A stretch of 64,000 nt of DNA from Aulostomus chinensis (GCA_037954235.1 JBBMOA010000007.1:24296957-24360956); one strand, 5' to 3'. Positions 26,448-40,813 are shown, numbered from the stretch's first letter. Notes: generated from the letters alone by a model not told the origin. Translations and numbers: made by a program.

Positions 26448-29400
26448 GCCTTGATATAACATAAACTCTAAATGAGTAATAGACAAGACATGGACAGAAT
26501 TGGAGAAGTCAATGAGTGGAAGTCAAAACAAGGAAGGATGTATGGTATTTTTAAACTAAGGACTTCTCAAGGCAAAAGATCCCCTTTTTCTTTAGTTCCC
26601 CATGTTTTCCCGACAACATTCTCTTCCAGTTAAAACCAGCTCCCTTAACAGCATGGCCTGAAAGACAAAAGCAGAAACTCCAGGGCTGAGGTCTACGTGG
26701 GCAAAACTTTCAAGTCTATTCTGCTCGTGGTTGACACTGACAAGTCTGGACCACCTCGCACCACGGTGCTGGTGGTGAGTCCAGCATGGTTTCTGTGGGC
26801 ACCCGCCCCTTCTCAATCATCTCCAGCAACGACACCGCTTCAAACAGAACGACAAGCTTGAAAGATCATGCAAAAAGAGAGATGTGCAAACAGATAAGGG
26901 GGAGGGGAAATTAAATTAAGAGAAAAGTTCTCGAGCACCGGTATGCACCATTGATTTCCTATTCTCTTGGAAACATTTAATGAGCTTAAATAGGAGCCTC
27001 GTTTGACACTGCCACAGTGACTCGGAGGAGCCTCCCAGTGAGAGGAAATCGTTCAGCAGCTGTGACGGCTCATGTAGGGGTGGGGTGGGGGGAGTGGAAG
27101 ATGGAGAGAAGGTGGAGGAGGAGGGATGGGGACAGTGAAGGTTTTAATGCAGAAGACTTGTGTAGGACAGATGTTGGGTTGTGCTCAGGAAATGGTCCAT
27201 GTGTAGGATTACTGGTTCTAAATGAGGAGGAACAAAATAAAGGATGAAAGATTACTGGTAAAGCAAAGGAGTCTAAAGACGGGCTACTTTCACTAAAGTG
27301 CCTAGTTATTTGGTTTGGAGGTATTTAGCATCACAACAGGCAGGTATTATAACCCAACAATGTCCAGACTGATTGACAGTAACTGCTTCACTGCACTGCT
27401 TCACCTCATTACTTCCTGAATGACCTCCCTATGAGGGATTCAATACGTGTCTATTGCATGGCGGCCATCTTATTTTTGCAACCCTTTTCTCCCTCTATCG
27501 GCAGGAGAACTATTGACACCACAGAGAGCAAAGTCCGGAGCTGCTTTAGTGCTCTGTGCCGTTGATGAGGGCCCCACTGGGAACCATCGGAAGCCGCTTT
27601 ATGAAGCTGCCTGGCTGAGTGAATGGACTCTGTGTCCTGCCACCTCTTGTAGGCAATCATGATAATAGAGAGGGTGTGGAGTCAGGCATGGCTGTGCTCT
27701 GGCATCGCAATGGGGCTTCCCCGAACCCACCGCTGAGCGTGGTTCTGGGCTGTGTGGGCGCGAACATGCGAGTGGTTTCAAGGCTGGAAATAAACTGACT
27801 TTATTAAATTACTGTAATTGTGAATCTCCTATCCAACTCAATTGACTTCTTAAAATAAAACTTTTAATCAAATGTTTACACTCCACAGAATTAAAACAGA
27901 GAATTTGTAATTATAACAAGAGTGTCTATAAATGACATTCACAGAAGACTTTTTAAAAAAGTTTTTTTTTTAATTTGAAAACTTATTAGATTAGTCCAGC
28001 ATTACTATCATAAAATGATGTGTTCTTACAGCACACTTGGAGAACTTCTCGTTTTTTGAGATTTTTTCTCATTTATACGCCAAATTAAACGATTAATAAG
28101 AAAAAGAATACATGTTTAAAAAAAATCTGATCTATTCCAAAAAAAAAAAAAAGTTAGCATGTTTTAATTATTTAAATTTGTGTACTATTTTGTGCACTCG
28201 TGTATATTTGAACATGTTGATGTAGATGGAAATATTCTTATAAAGAGGCCAACTTACAACTGTGTTGCTAACTGCAGGAAGTCTGGTAGTCAAAACATGT
28301 CAAGACACAAAAAGAAGTTCCAAGTTGGTCTGTTTATAAGAACAGTTAAATTCATGAGTCAAATGAACCTTTTATTGAGCTTCTTGTGGATGCTCCATTC
28401 AAACATGTGTGCTGGTTTATAGTCCTTTTTTTTTTTGTAACATTCCAACAGTGTTTGTTTCATAAATTATCAGGTCAGTGAAAGTTCTTTGGTTCCTGAC
28501 CCAAGTTTTTCCCGCAGTCTTGGCTCAGTAGCTGGCTGAGCTGCTGGCGTGACACATCTTCAGTATCTGTCCAGACAGATGAGCAGTTAGCGGTCTTCAG
28601 CCAGCCTGGGTGTTTGGTGACAGCAGAGCTGAGGCCATGTTTTGCGCAGCTTTCATGTGTAACCTGCGTTGTCCCTATGACAATTTGTATGCAAATGTCC
28701 CTTAGGAAAAAAAAAACCACCAACATCATGTGATCCTCTGGTGATTAATTACAGAGAAACAAAACCATTCGCTGATACACACGTGTGCACCCAGACATAC
28801 AAAAAGTAGGAACTGGAACAAATGCTTCCACTGGAGGAGGGACTCGTGTTACTGTTCAGACACTACATTAAGATGCATCCCCAGTGATCGGTTCACATGC
28901 AAGTTCACTCTTGGAATTAGAATGCATCTGCACGTGCATCCTGAGTGACCACTTGTGATCAGATTTCAGTTCCTCACTCTATATGCAAAACGCAAATTTA
29001 CCTCTGACAGCTTTTATATTTACGACAAGCAGCACATATGGTTATGTCCTTCAAATTGGAGAGAAAGTTAAACAGTATTTTTACTTTTCTGACAACTACA
29101 GATCCATTTATTTGGACATTTTTATTTCATTTAAAAGGAAATGCTATCCTGTTTTGGATGATCCATCTGCTTAATTCTTCGGGAGCTGGGTGAGCGAGAT
29201 TGACTACACTAGAGTGAGCGGCAGAGCAAAGATTTTACCAGGGAGCGATCAAACTAACGCAGACTGGCTCTGTTCCTGGCAAACCAAAGCACCCATGATG
29301 ATTGATGCTTTATGGGCTTTTCAAAATGATCAGTTGTGTAATAATAACATGCTATCCACAGCGTCCACTTGTTACCCGATGGTGCATGATGCATCTTAAT

Positions 29401-29465
29401 GTCAGTTCTGGACAGGACTGAAGTGCTCTACGCTACTTTCTCCCCTGTCCTCAGCCCTCCATCTG

Positions 29466-29839
29466 TCCATCCATCCATTTTCTACTGCTTATCCTGTTAA
29501 GGGTAGCATGGGGACTGGAGCCTATCCCAGCTGCCTTCAGGCGAGAGGCTGGGTTCACCCTGGATGGGTTGCCAGTCCATCACAGGACCAACACATGTAG
29601 ACAGACAACCATTCACACTCACAGCCACACCTACAGTCAATTTAGAGTATCAATCAGCCTCGTCCCCTCTTGATGTCTTCGGACTGTGGGAGGAAGCTGG
29701 AGTACCAGAGAGAACCGAAGCAGGCACAGGAAGAACATGGAGACTCCACACAGAAAGACCCATTGCTCCAGCTGGGGCTCAAACCCAGAATCTTCTCTCT
29801 GTGAGGCGACAGTGCTGACCACTGCACCACCGTACTGCC
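29466..29839 (-). mobile_element. tRNA-headed SINE-like retroposon with (GATG)n tail, copy A
   Basis: The same family as 36230-36602, in opposite orientation. On the minus strand the head has A-box-like TGGTGCAGTGG and a better B box, GGTTTGAGCCC, and the tail reads TAGAAAATGGATGGATGG. The two copies align over their full length with scattered substitutions. No clear target-site duplication was found. The open frames inside it are only a by-product. Confidence 0.75.
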
Positions 29840-32241
29840 ATTCTCAGCTGTCATTTCCATCTAAACATAATGGCAGAACTTGTTTTACCTGATAAAGTCT
29901 TTGTGGGAATTCACCACCACCTATGAGGGACATTATGGACCAACCTCTGATTCAGGGGCCTATATATGGCCTGTAGAGGAAAGGTCATTATTGAAACAGA
30001 GAGCTATATTTCATAATTGCAATACCACGCTTTTACCCCCTCAGCGAAATTGGCTCTCCAGAATATATTCTCGCCTCTCTTTCTCTCGCCCTTGTCTGTT
30101 GGAGAGAGATTTTGACAGGCTGACCGTCTCTCCTGATGCAATAACCACCCTCCATTTGTATCAGAGGAGGGTGCATTAACTAGACAGAGTAATCAGCCCG
30201 CATGGAAAAGGAAACAAGCCATACCAACCAACTGCTTTTTATCACTCTGTACTATAACAGCTTGCCATTAGGGCACAATTAGCGCAGCTCACACTGGGAA
30301 AAATATCCACTCCAAAAGGCCAAATGCAAGAAACAAGGGAGATTCACCAAAGTCCATTGTTGCACGAAAAATTAGGAAAAAGAAATGCTACACTTGATGT
30401 TGAAGGAAACAGGACCAAAATAAAAGCCATCTGAAAAGCTCCATGGGACAATACAGAATCCCACTTAATACCGGTGAATAGTAACAGTAGAGGTTTCTGA
30501 TTATCGCCAGACACCTCAGACCTGGAGTATTAAGCCTACTAAAAAGGCAGTAGTCGCAAATGGGGAGAGGAAATTTGTCAAAGTGCCCCTGTGGTGATGG
30601 TGCACTTAAGGTGAATGTGTACCTGCAGAGGGTATAGTCGCACAAGCCTGCAAAGCTCAGTACGCACATACTCATTCCCTCCCCGCGGTGCTTCCGAACA
30701 ATAAAAAGAAATTTGTGTCCCTGTGGTCATTTGTGGCATGCTGGCAGTGGGCAGACACAGATAAGACTTTGGATCGGTGGAGGCTGACATGCTGTGATTA
30801 TCTCCCGCTGCTGGAATTGACCGTCCATCAATCCAGACGGCCGAGAGGAGCGGGGCCGGCGGACTCCATTGTTACCAGAGATGAAATTTTTATGATTCAA
30901 TGACCTAAAAAAAAAAAAAGTGTTTCAAATGTTTTTCAGTACGAGCGCATTGTGATTCACAAATATTCATGAGAGAGGGAAAGTGTCTAAGAAGTACAAT
31001 CACTAGGACATATGTTCTAACACTAAGTCTACACACACTCGGATATACACTAAAACTACCATCTGACATTCCAGGGCTCCCTCTCAAGTCTCAGTCTGCC
31101 TTCTTGGCACTCTCAACGCCATCCCCCTCACCTCATGCTTCATGTTCTGGACTTGAAACCAAGTCCATACACCGGATAGAGCCACAGGAGAGATGTAGGG
31201 GAGGAGGCGGTGGAGAGAAAGGAGTGAGGAAATAGAGAGAGAAAGAGAGCGAGAGAGTGAGAGTGTGTCAAGAAGCACATTCTTTCTGCTGAGCGCCATC
31301 TGGAAGTGGAAAGGTAGACAAACAATGTTGTGAGTTGCATCCCATCTCCTTCCTAAAGCCTAAACAGACACACATGGGCTACAATGCCTAAGCGCCATCA
31401 TCACCGATCCTGCGCTGTGTGCCAAGCATTGTCAGGGATTGGGTCTTATCAATCGTTGGCCAGATACTGAGCAGAAATGTGAGGCAAACAAAGGGAGGGG
31501 GAGAGAACAAAAATGGAGAGGGCTGCTGGCGGCAATGGGAAACACAAACGTGATGATGGCCGGGAGCCACCCGTCCGCACTGACCAGACCAACTCTATTT
31601 CATCTGGTCACGTCTGCCCGAAAAAAAATCAAAGCATTCGCAACCAGAGAGTTGACAGAGGAAACACTCAGACAAAAGTTGCAATAGATGTTTAATATGG
31701 GGGTATGAGGCGGTGCGCTGGGCACGCAGAGAGCTTGGCTCACTTTTAAGAAAGTCCATTTGCATTCATTCTGGAGCTCAGGGGCAACATTAGCTGCAGC
31801 TCCTGCTCTTGAATTTTTAACCATCTTTTTCAGGCCCTTTTGGCATGTATATTACAGTAGCAGTAGAAATCTTTATTACCCCGTATGGAGAAATAATCCT
31901 TGTTGTAAGTCAGAAGTAATAACAAAAACAATAACCAGATGATGCAAAGGCATAGTAGTTAAACTGATGAAGAGCAACAGCTGGAGCAACAGCCGGAGGG
32001 AGGCTCCCTGTGGGTGCTATGCCTCTTGTGGCCAACCTGTCCTGACAGAGTGCTTAGACAGACCTGACTTAGGACTAGAGTGAGACATATAAAGGCCACA
32101 TCAGGGACGGCATGAACATAGAGGGCCAGGATGAAGAGACTTTGACAGTTATCCCTCGGGCAACAAGGGGAGCTGCACCTGCATGCACCTCGGCTCTGCT
32201 CCGTTTAGTTTCTGTCTCCTCAGACTCCACGCCCCACCCCT

Positions 32242-32291
32242 CACACACACACACACACACACCATCCACCACACACACACACACACACACA
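32242..32291 (+). repeat. Two (CA)n blocks
   Basis: Two CA runs separated by CATCCACC. Confidence 0.93.
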
Positions 32292-33100
32292 AGCATCCTC
32301 CAGTCCGCTGGCACTGGTGGAACAACAGGAGGGAGGGATCAGGTGGCTGGGGCAAACAGACGGAAAGAGAAGCGTTGGAGAGGGGGTTGACAAATGAGTC
32401 TAGTCAGGTAACATCCACAGATGTGAAAGGATGGTGAGGAAGAAGTGGGAAAGGATGGGTCCAGGGAAGCAGTGGGAGGAGAGAGGGAGGGGGTGGGGGT
32501 GGTGGTTGGGGGGGTGGTCTGTCAGCTCATATTGGTTCATCAGCAAAAATCTCTCACCCTGATTAGAAACCACTGCAGGCAGAAGAGAGCAGAGGGGTGG
32601 AATTTAGAGTGGGTTGGTTTGCTACTGAGGACTACTTACTGATTCTGAGAGAGACAACAAAACATGGCCTCTGTCTCCCTGCCTGGGACACTACGATGGG
32701 TCTGATCAGAAAGAGTTTGGGGGGCACAGGGAAGAGGAAGAGCCCCTGAAGCAGATAAGGGCCTGGATATTTGGGTCAGGCACACAACATATCAATATAA
32801 TGAATGATGGGGAAAGTGAGAAGAAAGGGAAGAGGAGGACTGAAAGAGAGCCAAGATTGGTGTTTTAACAAGCACTCAGGAGCAACAGGAGCTTCACTGC
32901 AACTCACTTCAGAAAATAAAAAAAGAGCATAATGACTTTAAAATTATTTTTGGTCAAATGAATGCGAGATCCTTCCACTGTATTCAGGCACTGATGAATT
33001 CCAACTGTCTAGGATGTTATTAAATACCAATGAGACTGGCTGGTCCCTGTGCCAGGCAAAACTAATTAAAGACAGGCAGATGTGTCTGGACAGTAGTGTA

Positions 33101-33129
33101 CCCCCCCCCCCCACACACACACACACACA
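33101..33129 (+). repeat. Poly-C followed by (CA)n
   Basis: Twelve C then about eight AC units. Confidence 0.92.
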
Positions 33130-34810
33130 TTTTGCACACTTCACTTGTATTCATCCTCACTCACACACAATCACACACACACCAACTCCCTAAATGGGCT
33201 GCTAACCATGTCCACAATGCAATCAGTGCCAGCTGATGAGCCGTCACTGAGCTAACTAGACCAGGTGAACACAAAACAAACGCATCACAGCCTCAATTTC
33301 TAACTTTACTCTGCTTGACTTCAGAAACTTTGGCTGCCAGCAGAGAGAGGAAAAGAGAGAGAGAGAGAGAGAGAAAAACGCCTTAACCCCCTGGTGCCTT
33401 ATTATCCACACCGATACCGGGCAACACGTCTCTCTTCTGTATTCCCTACCTTCTCTCCTGCAGGTGATGATGAGCGTCGGAGCTAACAGCAACCAATTAA
33501 TCTTTCATGGTGCACGTGTTCTTGCCATTGTTAGGTTTGCTCCGTATAAGTGCATGAGACTGCAGCTATACAATAACGGCTGGTGACGCTTTCATCCTCT
33601 CCTTCCTCCTCCACTCCACATTTCATTCTCATACTCTGTGAGCAAACAGCTGGGGTTTTTTGGTCTTTTTTTTTTTTTCCTACCACTATCATTACAGCAG
33701 CCTACGGTCATGAGAACAGCACTCCACATTGCTGATGGAAGCTGGAGCTTGAGATGCTATTGCGTTCAGGATGTGAGTGCAAGGAGGGTGATGGCTATTA
33801 GATGATAAACACAAAGAACCACACGTATAACATGAAGCGATACAAGCAGGCGCTGGCGTTTTATCTTCATTTAGGCTGTCAGTCTCAGGTCCTTGTAATC
33901 ACGGGGATCCTAGGTCACACACATACACACCAGCAGCTCTCAAAGACACATACTGTAGTGACTAATCACCCATCTGGAGCAGCCATTCCCAGGTCTAGAT
34001 GACAAAGCACCCTAGCCCACAAATGTAGGCTAATGCCCTTCTCAACAAAAGGCTTAGGCTGCATTACAGCATACACAGACAGATCTGGAGGGGGGGGTTG
34101 GCTTATGACCTGGCTCAGACAAGCATGGACAGGAGAGAAAGCAAGTGACATCACAGATAAGGGTGATGGTCATAGGTTTGCTGCCGGTGGCTACGCGGGC
34201 ATAACAAGTCTGTACCTGTACTTGATTTGAAGAGCAGCTCGCCAAGTCAAGGGCAGGGAAAGGGCAGAGCCAAAAGAGTAGGAAATGCTATTTTAATGTG
34301 ACTAGGCCAGTTTGTGAACTGAAAATCCGGTGTGGCTTACCCACTGGGCTTTGCTGAAACCTGCCACGTCACTGAATATTAGTGGTGGCAGGTGCTCGCC
34401 TTTCCGTCGTCCACGGAGTAGGATTTATCCTTCAAATGCCTCATCCGCCGTGTAAAAACTGTTTCCACTGCTGGCTGGCAGGATCCAGGTGAGTGTCCTG
34501 AAGCGGGCCTGATGCAACCAAAGGAAGGAATGCTGGACAAATGTTGGATCGGAGCCAGGAGCCATTAGTGAGTTCTGTGTCTGACACAACGGGCAGAACA
34601 TGACATTTTCAAAGGCGCAGAAGGACTCATGGTGAAGAGTGCGAGGCAGCTGTTTCATTCAGGCCCTCTGATAACAGCAGCCTGTCGAGTGCAAACAGGG
34701 TAGGGGACTAAAGGCAGCCCGAATACAAATCACCTCTTCGATAGTCCACATCGAGCTCAGGGTGCACCCTTCTAACTCAAAACTATTGTGTTCATCTGGC
34801 TTCTTCAGCG

Positions 34811-34854
34811 TCTCACGCATGTCGCTCCAGAGTCTCACGCATGTCGCTCCAGTG
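34811..34854 (+). repeat. 22-bp tandem duplication
   Basis: TCTCACGCATGTCGCTCCAG occurs twice with period 22. Confidence 0.92.
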
Positions 34855-36229
34855 TGGAGGCGACACGGAGAACAGCATCTATTTCTGCAAGATCGCGATA
34901 AGCGATAAACTGCTGGTATTCATGAGGCAAATGAAAAATGCGTTTGTAATGAAAACTGTGTTTTTTCAAGTACATCGAACTAAAAATGTGGACTTTCGCT
35001 TTCTGTACCGGGTTGTCAAGTATAGACTCTGGCAGAGGCACAGAGGTGTGAATTGTCGGACGCCTACACAGAGCTTTTGTCCTCAGGTCATCAGACGAGC
35101 CAACGTGACAGTGTCTCTGGGCCAGCCCCATACCACCACCTCATCTTATAGAAGGCTTCAATCTGCCCCATCCCCCAATCCACTCTGCTCACTCAGACAT
35201 TTACATCCATTGTCTGTGTATATAGAATTTGATATGTCTGTTTGGCAGATTTCTATCACTGCAGTCACTGTATTCTTGTCTCTTTAGCTCCATTATTTCG
35301 CAATCTTTTATTACACATTGGTTCTAGCAGGTGAAGGACAAAGAAAACTATAAGTATAATATTTGCTATAATATATACTATAATATTTGCCTTACAGAAT
35401 ATGTTAACTGGGGGACCTTTATGGTCATCCTGCTGTTATTTTGTGTTTAAAGATACCACGTCAACACAACAGCAGCCAGTATGTAGCCACATGTAGCACA
35501 AATAGCCACAACTTCATGATGTCGTAAAAGTCTTGAATGTCAGTTTGATGATGCAATTCAGAAATGCACAAAAGTTGACAAATGCTGACTTTGAGTTTTT
35601 TAGATTCGTTTCTTTTCTTATCCAATGGTTAATTTTTGCCACAGAATTTTTTTTTACTTCAGTCAGTTATATCATTGTTGTTGCTGCGCAATGCATCAAA
35701 GGTAATTGCTAATTGTATTGCCTCCTGCAATTTTCAAATTGCATGAGGATGTAATAATTGTTTGTTTACTGCGTGTTTAAATACAATGTACACGAAATAT
35801 TGTGGTGCAGCAGAGACGCCCTGTTAACACACCATATTCTACCAATGTAAGAACACAAGTCAAATATCACAAATCATATCGCATTCACAAAGTCAGTCAA
35901 TTCAATCACAAAGAGACATGCAGCCAGGAACTCAAAAACTTATGTGAAGAAAATCTGTGCGCTGAAAAAAATACAGCTTTTTTCAGCAGATGTCAAATTA
36001 CTACGAGGCTGAATTAACTAGCAGATTTGAATTTATGCGTTTGGTATTTATTCCGTTTCAAAAACGCCGCTCAAGGCAGCTCGCTGACTCAACTGGGACT
36101 AGATAAGGCCACTGACGCTAACTCACAGAAAGATTAAAAACACGGGTTTCGTTACGTAGATGTCTGCTGACTTGTTTTCCAGGTGTTAGTCGAACCCCGT
36201 GTATTTCCAGACATGGACTTAATACCTAG

Positions 36230-36602
36230 GCGGCACAGTGGTGCAGTGGTCAGCACTGTTGCCTCACAGCAAGAAGGTTCCAGGCTGGAGCACAGGGTCT
36301 TTCTGTGTGGAGTCTCCATGTTCTCCCTGTTCCTGTGTGGGTTCTCTCCGGTACTCCAGCTTCCTCCCACAGTCCAAAGACATCAAGAGGGGACGAGGCT
36401 GATTGATACTCTAAATTGACCGTAGGTGTGACTGTGAGTGTGAATGGTTGTCTGTCTCTATGTGTTGACCCTGTGATGGACTGGTGACCCGTCCAGGATA
36501 AACCCCGCCTCTCACGCAAAAGCTGCTGGGATAGGCTCCAGCCCCTCCGCAACCCTTAACAGGATAAGCAGTAGAAGATGGATGGATGGATGGATGGACA
36601 TG
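36230..36602 (+). mobile_element. tRNA-headed SINE-like retroposon with (GATG)n tail, copy B
   Basis: Starts GGCGGCACAGTGGTGCAGTGG, where TGGTGCAGTGG looks like a Pol III A box; the B-box region (GGTTCCAGGCTGG) is decayed. The body includes GGAGTCTCCATGTTC and CCTCCCACAGTCC. It ends with GGATAAGCAGTAGAAGATGG and five GATG/GATGGA units, a tail type known from RTE/Rex3-like fish retroposons. ATACCTAG flanks it on both sides (36222-36229 and 36603-36610), a likely target-site duplication. It is a full-length old copy. Confidence 0.75.
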
Positions 36603-39600
36603 ATACCTAGAATGTAGAAATATACTCTTGGAGCTCAAAAATATGGAGACATTTTGTATCAGCCCTACATGTTTCATAAATACTCATCCCTGTTTCATAG
36701 ACACACTAACCATTGATATTTACAATCAAACAGGAAAAACCACAGAACCAAGGGGAGACTTGTGCGCCAACATGTTCACATTCACGTCCCAATTTGTAGC
36801 TGGTCAACTTGTGATTCAATGCATGCTGGTGGAAATAATTCCAATGTACCGCTGTACATCTACATCATTGTGCATCCTTGCAAAAAGAGCATATGACAGT
36901 ATGGTTAATAAAAGGCAGAAAACACTTAAGCTATCAAGAAGAGGCAGCAGTATGACTGGAAAATGATCTAGCTAATGGCCTTAGCCATAACATTTACTGT
37001 TTAGCCCCCAGTCAGATGCAGACAGGAAGAAAGGACACTTTCATTAGTCAGCCGATAACATCCTGAGACTACTTTTAAAAGGAATGACTCTTAGCTTTCA
37101 ACACCCACCAAGAATGAGCAAACAACAAGGACATCAATTATGAGTGAGGGAAATGAAAACTCTGGCTTATTTAATTCTCTTTTCCAAATGAGGGCCTGGA
37201 TATAACTAGCAAACAAAGCCTGTGAGCAACCGGCAGTTAACCCCGACACTAAGAGACGCAGAATGAAAACAGGCCTTTTATTATGTTATGGGTTTTGCGA
37301 GACATATTGACTCTCATTTCAATGATAAATCCAGGGGTCAAATTTGTGATTTAAAACACTAATGGGACACCATCTGCCTGTGAGTGGTGCTTGATCTTCA
37401 CGAGCAGTCACAGATTCAAGTGGACTCGGTCCTACTGACCACAGCAATCACCAAAACCAACGAGCATTCACATCTGTGGCTGTGGCTCAGCCCATTAAAA
37501 AACCATCACAGCCAGTGCCAGTACCACCACGCTACACATACTTTGCACAAAAGTAATTGGTTCCTCTGCACCCTTTCCCCGCTCTGGATGGACCAAACAG
37601 AACATGCAAACAAGACTGCAGTAACTGGCGGAGAACCAAACTGTGGTCATGTCTCAGAGACAGTCAAGCAGGACAAATTATTTCCAAACATGGAGAAGTA
37701 CTGAAAATTTTTTTAAAAAAAGGACTATTTCGAGAGGCAACGAAATAGAGAAGACATTAATTTCCTACTCTTGGAGGTGATGAGAGTATGATGGCACACC
37801 TCCAGATGACAACACACACTCCATCACCCTGCACAAACAAACACAAAGGTGCGGTTGTGAAGCAGCTCTGTTGTTTCACAGGGACCACAGTGAGGTCCAC
37901 AACCATGTCATTACCCCCCCCCCCCCAACCCAGCCGGCGAAGAAGACAAACCCCAGAGCCTGTTATTCTGAGATTCGCCAGGGGAGTCGAGTGTGTTTGT
38001 GTCAAAATGTTCAACGAGAGAACTAAAGTTTAGGCTGAATGTGTATAAGAGTGTGACTGAGGTATGTGTGCATGGAGGTGATCAAGGCTCAGCTCTAGTT
38101 TGAGCAAGTGCAGACGAGATGTTTGTCATACCAGAACAAGAAGCGTGTCTGGACTGGGATGAGAAAATCTTGGTGCAGGCCCTAGAGGGTCTCTTAGAAC
38201 AAACACACACTCCCATTTACAGAGCAAAGATTGACTGGAGGTTTCATGACTGAGGGAAAGAGGAGTGAAGGTGACTTATTAGTATAAAAAAGCCAGATTT
38301 AATTATTATTCATATTGCAGAAAATCACAGTTCAAGGGGCTTCAATTTTTACAAGGTACAGCATAATCAGTTCTTAGAGCCACTTTCAGAGTGAGGAAAA
38401 ACTAAGCCCAAAAATACTCTGACCAGGGAAAATCTTTGCCTCGACCCACTATATATGGCCAGGAAAGTGTTTTTCCAGAGCATTTTCTCATCAACTCTGA
38501 AGCTGACCTTTGAACTTTTGGATGTAAGATGTTATCACTTCGATATTTTTGTGAAACTTTGTCAGAATTTTTTTGCATGCGAGTTCTTGAGTCGTGGCAG
38601 GGGTGAGTGAGACAATCAGTCTGTGCTGTGTTTGAGGAAATTCCATCAGTGTGTTCCTGTCGTGTAGCAACTAAATCAGGTGACAGTGAGTTTGACCTTC
38701 GACCACCAAAAGCTCTCTCTTCATGCTCCAGTCCCAGCGAAGGAGCCAAATCTGAACAGCTTCACGGCTGTTACGAGTACTGAGACATGAATATGTGAGG
38801 AACCTCAGAAAGAGGACGGGTCCCTCTCCGAGGAGGAGGAACACACATGCAATAGTACAAATAATAGAAAAAGAAGAAATCACAAATGAGAGAGAAGGGC
38901 GGGAAGGGAGGTTAAATACAGAAAAAGTATGATTTATAAAGAAAAAAGTAACTAATTATCACCCACAAGAGACAATTCCAAGTCACAATTAGTCATAATG
39001 GTTTCTTTGTGTGACATGACTGCAGATAAAGGAAAACTATAATTGATATTCTGAACCCAATTTTGTTAATTAAAGCACTGATTATTCTGCTAAACAGACC
39101 TCGACAACCAGAGGCGCAGCACTGCCCTTTAGAAAAGGCACATCCACAGCATTAAACCCAATTCCTTTGAGGCCTCCGTTTTTGGCAGCGCGCTGTCCGG
39201 GGTTCAGGACGTCCAATGATATGTAAACAAACACAAAAATGGAAAAGTGTTTTGCATAGTAGACAATCCCCAAACCAAGCACTTTTATTTGTTTATTCGC
39301 CATTAAATGTCAAGCTTTATTAATTGACTGGGAAGGGAGGGAGGAAGAGGGAGCTCTATAGCAGCTGGTGGACCATTGTGATTTCATCCGTCTTGACTCT
39401 TGGGGTGAAGAATTACAAAACTTTAGATGAATAGATGTCTTTAAGAATAAGAAGTTTACTACATATCTGTTGACTAAAGCGCTTGTGGATTTGATAGGAC
39501 ACCAAACAAAAGAGGACCTTGGCTCACAGAAAGCTGGGTCAAGGCGCATAGTGGAAGTGGCTGAGGACAACACGCTTAATGGAAGTGACAGTCAGCAGAT

Positions 39601-40570
39601 ACGAGCCAGTTCCTCCAATCTGTAACACTACCTATTCCTCTGGTGGCTATAAAAAAAACAAAAAACACGCACACTCTCCACATGTACTGATTGCATACAA
39701 TGCACCCTAACACACTAAGAACGGGGAAGGGGAGTTGAGGGGTAGAGAGGGAGTGAATAGACAGGGAGCACTGCCAGGGCTTACTTTTAGATAGCGTGGT
39801 TATCAGCGAGGAAAGGGGAGAGAGAAACAAAGAGGAAGTTTACTGCCGCTTTTTTATCTAGAAGGGCATTAAACTGAGAGGCACACAGGGGATGAGACGG
39901 CGGGAATCGAGAGAAAGACTATTCAGAGGAAAGGGAGAAAACGTCCAAAGTCAGGCAACCTTCAGAAGCACCCTGTCTCTCTAACTCACAGTCACACACC
40001 ACACTTTGCCCTTGGCTGAAAGTCATCCATGGTTCATGCTCGCTGGCTTTGATAGGAGCCCGAGCCCTGGAACGAGTTACTAACGACCCAGAGAGCTGCT
40101 CGTCTGGCTATTGGTGTGGCTTGATATGCAGTGAGAGAGGCTGTCACTGGGATGGAAACTGAATGTGGCCTTTGATAAAACACTCCAAGAGGGACAAGAA
40201 CAGATCTGGAAATGGGCAGCCCATTAGGCGGGGATAGAAAGTAGGAAGGATAAAGAGAGCAGCACTCGAGGTAAACTCATGCCCTTGTGTGTGTTGTCCT
40301 TGACCCCATCAGGTGGGACTGAGAACCACGGTGGGAAAGGAGTGTGAGGCATGCGGCCACCCACCCCAGGTGTGGACTTGAGAAGGATGAGAGGCATGTT
40401 GATAAAGGGACCCTCTCCTCGTCACTAGCAAACACAGCCCCCCCAACAAGCCTGCCGGAGCCCACTGATCAGAGAACTTAGCTGCTGACCTCTCCACAGG
40501 CTCTATACCTTTTAATGAGATCCATGCTTTTGATTTGTCAAGCTGCCTGGAGGGAGAGACAGATCATGCA

Positions 40571-40574
<4 letters not shown>

Positions 40575-40636
<62 letters not shown>
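40575..40636 (+). repeat. (CT)n-(CA)n compound microsatellite
   Basis: About 17 CT units run directly into about 14 CA units, a likely highly polymorphic locus. Confidence 0.96.
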
Positions 40637-40641
<5 letters not shown>

Positions 40642-40813
40642 GTGGACGCAAAGAAGTACACAATCGAAATAATGAACACCCTGTAATCCACACTAGCCAA
40701 GGACTCTGATGCATGTACACACATGCACAGGGGAAGTGAATACAATGGACTAGACCAGGCGCTGCCGGGGAACTAACTAAAGCCAACTAATCAGCCGACA
40801 CAAGGGCGCGGGT

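Larger units (their letters stand above)
1..29465. other. Long non-coding stretch, intron or intergenic
   Basis: No coding exon can be supported. The sequence alternates between microsatellite and purine-rich low-complexity stretches (for example 13900-14350, 24700-25080, 26180-26450) and AT-rich unique blocks that contain ATTA/TAAT homeodomain core sites. Several AT-rich blocks are listed separately as possible enhancers. No interspersed repeat family was recognised here. Confidence 0.55.
29840..36229. other. Non-coding stretch between the two retroposons
   Basis: Holds CA repeats (32242-32291, 33101-33129), GA-rich runs (31190-31265, 33356-33374), a 22-bp tandem duplication at 34811-34854 and an AT-rich block at 35300-35800. 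A 148-codon plus-strand frame (34841-35287) spans the duplication edge and shows no domain or splice context; I do not call it a gene. Confidence 0.55.

Noticed and set aside
34841..35287. 148-codon plus-strand open frame
   Set aside because: It starts in a 22-bp tandem duplication and has no recognisable domain or splice sites; long enough to occur by chance in 64 kb.
36250..36552. Open frames within the retroposon at 36230-36602
   Set aside because: The same peptides appear in the inverse copy at 29466-29839 because both are one repeat family; the element is of non-coding type.
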